NCBI GenBank assembly: GCA_027016675.1
Contig: JALUSH010000190.1
Location: 1-9,251 of the forward strand
Source of the DNA: Thermodesulfovibrio sp.
GTDB taxonomy: Bacteria > Nitrospirota > Thermodesulfovibrionia > Thermodesulfovibrionales > JdFR-85
DNA length: 9,251 nt
Direction of reading: 5' to 3'
In this document: piece by piece, positions 6,992 through 9,251 of the stretch
Layout of the letters: each line of letters opens with the position of its first letter
Position numbering within the stretch: position 1 is the first letter of the stretch
The notes under the pieces: model-generated
Seen by the model: only the letters and a program-made list of their open reading frames with translations
Database searches by the model: none
What the model was told of the DNA's origin: nothing
Translations under genes and position numbers: made by a program

Positions 6992-8168
6992 ACCACCAAG
7001 GGGATTTTTGTTCTCAGTAACAGGGGCAGGAATCAAATACAGGGAAAGGAATGATATGGCGCTCATAGTTTCTGAAAAGGATGCCACTGTTTCTGGTGTT
7101 TTTACAACAAACAGGATTAAGGCTGCGCCTGTGTTGCTGGATAAAGAACGATTAAGATACAACAAGACTGCAAGGGCTATTGTTGTGAACAGTGGGAACG
7201 CAAATGCCTGTACAGGCAACAGGGGCATGGAGGATGCACGTACCATATGCTCAAAAGTTGCAAGGGCATTGTCAATAAAAGAAAAGGATGTTCTCATATC
7301 ATCCACAGGAGTAATAGGCACACCACTGCCCATGGAAAGGGTGATACCTGCTATTGAGGAACTTGCAAGAAAGAGAGGTAACAATACAGTAGAGGATGTG
7401 GCAGGTGCTATTATGACAACAGATACCTTTCCGAAGGCTGTTTGCAGAGAGATAAGTCTGGGTAAGATCACCGGTACAATAACCGCTGTTGCCAAGGGGG
7501 CTGGTATGATAGCTCCCAATATGGCTACCATGCTCTGTTTTATCCTTACCGACCTATCAGTTGAACACGGGGCATTAAAAGAGGCTCTGAAGACTGCTGT
7601 GGATAAGACCTTTAACCTTCTTACTGTTGATGGCGATATGAGTACAAATGATACTGTAATGATGATGGCCAATGGTCTTGCTTCAAACAGGGCAATAACC
7701 CTTAACAGCCGTAACTACAGGGTCTTCAGCAAGGCAGTCTTTGAAGTCTGTGATGCCCTTTCAAGAATGATAGCACGCGATGGAGAAGGGGCAACAAAGC
7801 TTGTAATAATAAAGGTCAAAGGTGCACATTCCTACAGGGATGCCAGAGTGGCAGCCTTGAAGGTGGCCAATTCACCCCTTGTGAAGACAGCCCTTTATGG
7901 TAATGATGCAAACTGGGGCAGGATTATAGCTGCAATAGGTGCCACGGGTGTCAGGTTCTCAGAACAGGATATCATGGTCTCTATAAACGGCATAACTGTA
8001 GCAAAAAGGGGACGAACAACCCACAATGACCATTTAGCTTCGGAGGCAATGAAAGAAGACGAGGTGCTGGTGGAGATAGACCTTGGTGCAGGAAGGTATT
8101 CAGAACGTGTATATACCTGTGATCTTACAGAAAAGTATATTACCATAAATGCAGAATACAGGACATAG
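6981..8168 (+). CDS. argJ: Bifunctional glutamate N-acetyltransferase / amino-acid N-acetyltransferase ArgJ
   Basis: ArgJ moves acetyl from N-acetylornithine to glutamate, recycling acetyl groups in the cyclic arginine pathway; many members also use acetyl-CoA. The 395-residue protein has the full set of signatures: SGNANACTG, SSTGVIGTPLP, KGAGMIAPNMATML, TVDGDMSTNDT, RDGEGATKL, GNDANWGRI and the C-terminal CDLTEKYITINAEYRT. Self-cleavage should fall between A182 and T183 in NMATML, leaving T183 as the catalytic nucleophile of the beta chain. I chose ATG 6981 because GGAGAGAGG (6969-6977) lies just upstream and the product then starts MKIKPPRGF as expected. The upstream in-frame ATGs at 6945 and 6960 would add unconserved residues encoded inside cdd. 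The gene overlaps cdd by 11 nt. No other arginine gene is in the window. Whether it is mono- or bifunctional cannot be told here. Confidence 0.95.
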   Translation: MKIKPPRGFLFSVTGAGIKYRERNDMALIVSEKDATVSGVFTTNRIKAAPVLLDKERLRYNKTARAIVVNSGNANACTGNRGMEDARTICSKVARALSIKEKDVLISSTGVIGTPLPMERVIPAIEELARKRGNNTVEDVAGAIMTTDTFPKAVCREISLGKITGTITAVAKGAGMIAPNMATMLCFILTDLSVEHGALKEALKTAVDKTFNLLTVDGDMSTNDTVMMMANGLASNRAITLNSRNYRVFSKAVFEVCDALSRMIARDGEGATKLVIIKVKGAHSYRDARVAALKVANSPLVKTALYGNDANWGRIIAAIGATGVRFSEQDIMVSINGITVAKRGRTTHNDHLASEAMKEDEVLVEIDLGAGRYSERVYTCDLTEKYITINAEYRT

Positions 8169-8182
8169 TGTTAAACCACCTG

Positions 8183-8380
8183 AAATTGCCGATTGCTTTA
8201 GAGTCAGTTTTATGGATAGACAGGTATAGGGTTTTCACATCATTCTCGCATGCCCTCCATGGCATGCTCCGAGGAATTTTGCGATTTGCCATCCACGGCA
8301 AATCTGCTGCAAAATTAAAACCGTTCAAACCCTATACCCATCTATCCTAATAAAGATTGCTACATTTTTATCGGCAATTT
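8183..8380. repeat. Outer inverted repeat enclosing element B
   Basis: AAATTGCCGAT (8183-8193) and ATCGGCAATTT (8370-8380) are perfectly complementary over 11 bp and enclose element B. The right arm runs into TTTTT (8378-8382), so in RNA the folded region would end in a U-run and might terminate the argJ transcript. Element A lacks an equivalent outer stem, so this part may be local rather than part of the element. Confidence 0.55.
8214..8347 (+). repeat. Structured intergenic element, copy B
   Basis: The closing 21-bp inverted repeat (8214-8234 with 8327-8347) has 19 paired positions. It encloses a 13-nt linker with TCATTC (8240-8245), a 7-bp hairpin GCATGCC/GGCATGC (8248-8254 and 8261-8267) with loop CTCCAT, and the linker TCCGAGG (8268-8274). 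Then come an 8-bp stem AATTTTGC/GCAAAATT (8275-8282 and 8309-8316) around the hairpin GATTTGCC/GGCAAATC (8283-8290 and 8297-8304), and the linker AAAACCGTTC (8317-8326). It has the same order, linker lengths and linker sequences as element A. Between the copies the closing stem has five, and the first hairpin four, two-sided changes that keep pairing. It lies between argJ and the RidA-family gene in the same orientation as A. Confidence 0.85.
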
Positions 8381-8423
8381 TTGGAACTACATATTTCTAT
8401 GTAAAATATTACAGCATGGCAAT

Positions 8424-8430
8424 AAAGGAG
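8424..8430 (+). promoter_or_regulatory. Ribosome binding site of the RidA-family gene
   Basis: AAAGGAG lies 7 nt before ATG 8438 and fixes that start. Upstream, a dyad TACATA-TTTC-TATGTA (8388-8403) followed by AAAATATT could mark an operator or promoter region, but the -35/-10 spacing is not convincing. Confidence 0.8.
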
Positions 8431-8437
8431 TGTTAAT

Positions 8438-8899
8438 ATGAGTATACTGGAAAGATTGGAAGAACTTGGTCTCACACTTCCAGAACCACCCCAGCCCGCA
8501 GGCTCCTATGTGCCTGCTTTGAAGAGTGGCAACCTGCTCTTTTTAAGCGGCATACTTCCCTTCAGAGATGGAAGGCTGCTTTTTGAAGGGGTAGTGGGTG
8601 AAGAGGTGAGCATAGAGGATGCCCAGGAGGCATCAAAACAGGTGGTTTTGAATGCCCTGGCTATTGTAGATGCTGCAGAAGGGTTGAATAATATTGGGAG
8701 GGTAGTGAGGATGAATGGGTATATTGCCTCAGCAAAAGATTTCTACAGGCATCCCGAGGTCTTGAATCCTGCCTCTGAACTTCTAAGGGATATCTTCGGT
8801 GAGGAAGGTGTTCACACAAGGATAGCTGTAGGGGTCTATTCTCTACCTCTGAACTCACCTGTGGAGATGGATTTTATATTCCAGGTTGCTACTGTCTGA
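8438..8899 (+). CDS. RidA/YjgF/YER057c/UK114-family protein (YjgF-like endoribonuclease-type domain)
   Basis: The 153-residue cytoplasmic protein belongs to the RidA superfamily, whose best-known members form trimers and hydrolyse reactive enamine or imine intermediates made by PLP enzymes. The N terminus (LERLEELGLTLPEPPQPAG) and the central segment GNLLFLSGILPFRDGRLLFEG (31-51) match the longer subgroup often annotated 'YjgF-like/endoribonuclease L-PSP', rather than the short archetype of about 128 residues. R128 in HTRIAVGVYSLPLNSPVEMD is at the position of the conserved active-site arginine, with E143 near the end of the same motif. The start is secure from the strong ribosome binding site. 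It is separated from argJ by element B and probably has its own promoter. Enamine deamination is the family expectation, not something proved here; the ribonuclease label is historical. Confidence 0.9.
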   Translation: MSILERLEELGLTLPEPPQPAGSYVPALKSGNLLFLSGILPFRDGRLLFEGVVGEEVSIEDAQEASKQVVLNALAIVDAAEGLNNIGRVVRMNGYIASAKDFYRHPEVLNPASELLRDIFGEEGVHTRIAVGVYSLPLNSPVEMDFIFQVATV

Positions 8900-8999
8900 T
8901 AAATTCCAAAATTAAACCAGATGAAACACCTCTGCCCCTATAGAGGGAAGAAATCTTGCCTGACTTCGATCTACATTTGAGAATAAGCTTTAACAGGGA

Positions 9000-9059
9000 G
9001 TAATCCTGTGGATTGTTTGTTTTTAAGATAGCTTCTGACCTGTAGCTGTTTTATCCTGG
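9000..9059 (-). repeat. Degenerate ~60-bp repeat, copy C2 (inverted)
   Basis: This is the reverse complement partner of 1630-1690. The outer 16 and 13 bases are identical and the middle has diverged, with small gaps. On the plus strand it begins GTAATCCTGTGGATTG and ends TGTTTTATCCTGG. Its identity as an element is unknown. Confidence 0.6.
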
Positions 9060-9093
9060 TATGATTGTGCATCAATAGTCAGTACTGTCCGAT

Positions 9094-9141
9094 AAAAATT
9101 ATTAGCTCATTTTGTTTAATTACATAAAAGAAATAATTTTT
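9094..9141. repeat. AT-rich inverted repeat
   Basis: AAAAATTATT (9094-9103) and AATAATTTTT (9132-9141) are perfect 10-bp complements separated by 28 nt. Because both arms are pure A/T, chance is a real possibility. Confidence 0.35.
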
Positions 9142-9144
9142 TAG

Positions 9145-9195
9145 TGTCACCCTGAACCATGTGCTGAACTCGTTTCAGTATTGTTTCAGGGTCTC
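9145..9195 (-). repeat. Dispersed palindromic repeat, copy R2, with nested palindrome
   Basis: Read on the minus strand, the first 15 and last 13 bases are identical to the two halves of R1 (1429-1456), but 23 extra bases lie between them. The outer stem is ACCCTGAA (9149-9156) with TTCAGGGT (9185-9192). The extra segment carries its own palindrome CTGAA-CTCGT-TTCAG (9164-9178), which has the same core as the outer one. Confidence 0.75.
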
Positions 9196-9216
9196 AAAAG
9201 ATGTTGATTTTATTAA

Positions 9217-9237
9217 ATGCTGAAATAAATTCAGCAT
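9217..9237. repeat. Palindrome of the CTGAA/TTCAG type
   Basis: ATGCTGAA (9217-9224) and TTCAGCAT (9230-9237) form a perfect 8-bp stem with loop ATAAA. Core and 5-nt loop size match R1 and the inner palindrome of R2, so it is probably another family member, 21 bp beyond R2. Confidence 0.65.
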
Positions 9238-9251
9238 GTTCCGTATTAAAA

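Larger units (their letters stand above)
8900..9251. other. Repeat-rich tail with no recognisable gene
   Basis: I find no credible coding region on either strand after the RidA-family stop. The stretch holds the inverted degenerate repeat C2, an AT-rich inverted repeat, the nested palindrome R2 and a further palindrome. There is also a 14-bp near-direct repeat, TACTGTCTGATAAA at 8890-8903 (spanning the stop codon) and TACTGTCCGATAAA at 9083-9096. No strong intrinsic terminator follows the RidA-family gene. Confidence 0.65.

Noticed and set aside
6950..7672. 240-codon minus-strand frame opposite argJ
   Set aside because: It lies opposite a fully conserved ArgJ sequence and has no start signal or recognisable motif.
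6395..8347. Elements A and B as integron attC sites or CRISPR-like repeats
   Set aside because: No GTTRRRY/RYYYAAC core pairs are present at the stem ends, no integrase is visible, and the flanking genes are housekeeping genes rather than cassettes. Two dissimilar copies 1.7 kb apart are not a CRISPR array.
8140..8350. Small frames on both strands across element B (plus 8168-8350, minus 8140-8328)
   Set aside because: They follow from the base composition of element B and its inverted repeats; there is no ribosome binding site or family match. Such frames are likely to be mis-annotated as hypothetical proteins.

Overview
The window reads as a chromosomal stretch from a moderate-GC, free-living, probably Gram-negative bacterium. 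The genes are mostly housekeeping: DNA repair, peptide-type ABC transport, pyrimidine salvage and arginine synthesis. A Nitrospirota or deltaproteobacterial-type lineage is my best guess from gene style and from the CTGAA/TTCAG palindromic repeats, but this is inference with low confidence. I see no tRNA, rRNA, CRISPR array, phage gene or intact transposase.

Layout. (1) 1-1345, minus strand: the first 448 codons of an exported seven-bladed YVTN beta-propeller protein followed by an IPT/TIG-like domain. It is cut off by the left edge and is easy to miss because no stop codon lies in the window. (2) 1346-1934: a divergent intergenic region with a small palindromic repeat and one copy of a roughly 60-bp degenerate repeat. 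(3) 1935-6360, plus strand: a tightly packed run of UvrD-type helicase, six-segment membrane protein of unknown role, DppC/OppC-type ABC permease and Gph-like HAD phosphatase. Neighbours overlap by 11, 11 and 4 nt, so they are probably one transcript. (4) 6361-6598: a spacer holding structured element A. (5) 6599-8168: cytidine deaminase and ArgJ, overlapping by 11 nt. (6) 8169-8437: a spacer holding structured element B. (7) 8438-8899: a RidA/YjgF-family protein with its own strong ribosome binding site. (8) 8900-9251: a repeat-rich tail with no gene.

The most interesting signal is the pair of intergenic elements A (6395-6535) and B (8214-8347). They share one secondary-structure plan: a 21-bp closing stem, a 13-nt linker containing TCATTC, a 7-bp hairpin with a CTCC loop, the linker TCCGAGG, a two-part inner stem-hairpin, and the linker AAAACCGYTC. 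The unpaired linkers are conserved while the stems differ in sequence and keep pairing. I count nine compensatory base-pair changes. This is direct evidence that folding is under selection, in RNA or in single-stranded DNA.

A second layer of structure is that the repeats at the two ends of the window mirror one another. The palindrome at 1429-1456 and the repeat at 1630-1690 recur in inverted orientation as 9145-9195 and 9000-9059, bracketing the whole plus-strand gene block. The right-hand palindrome carries a second, nested palindrome.
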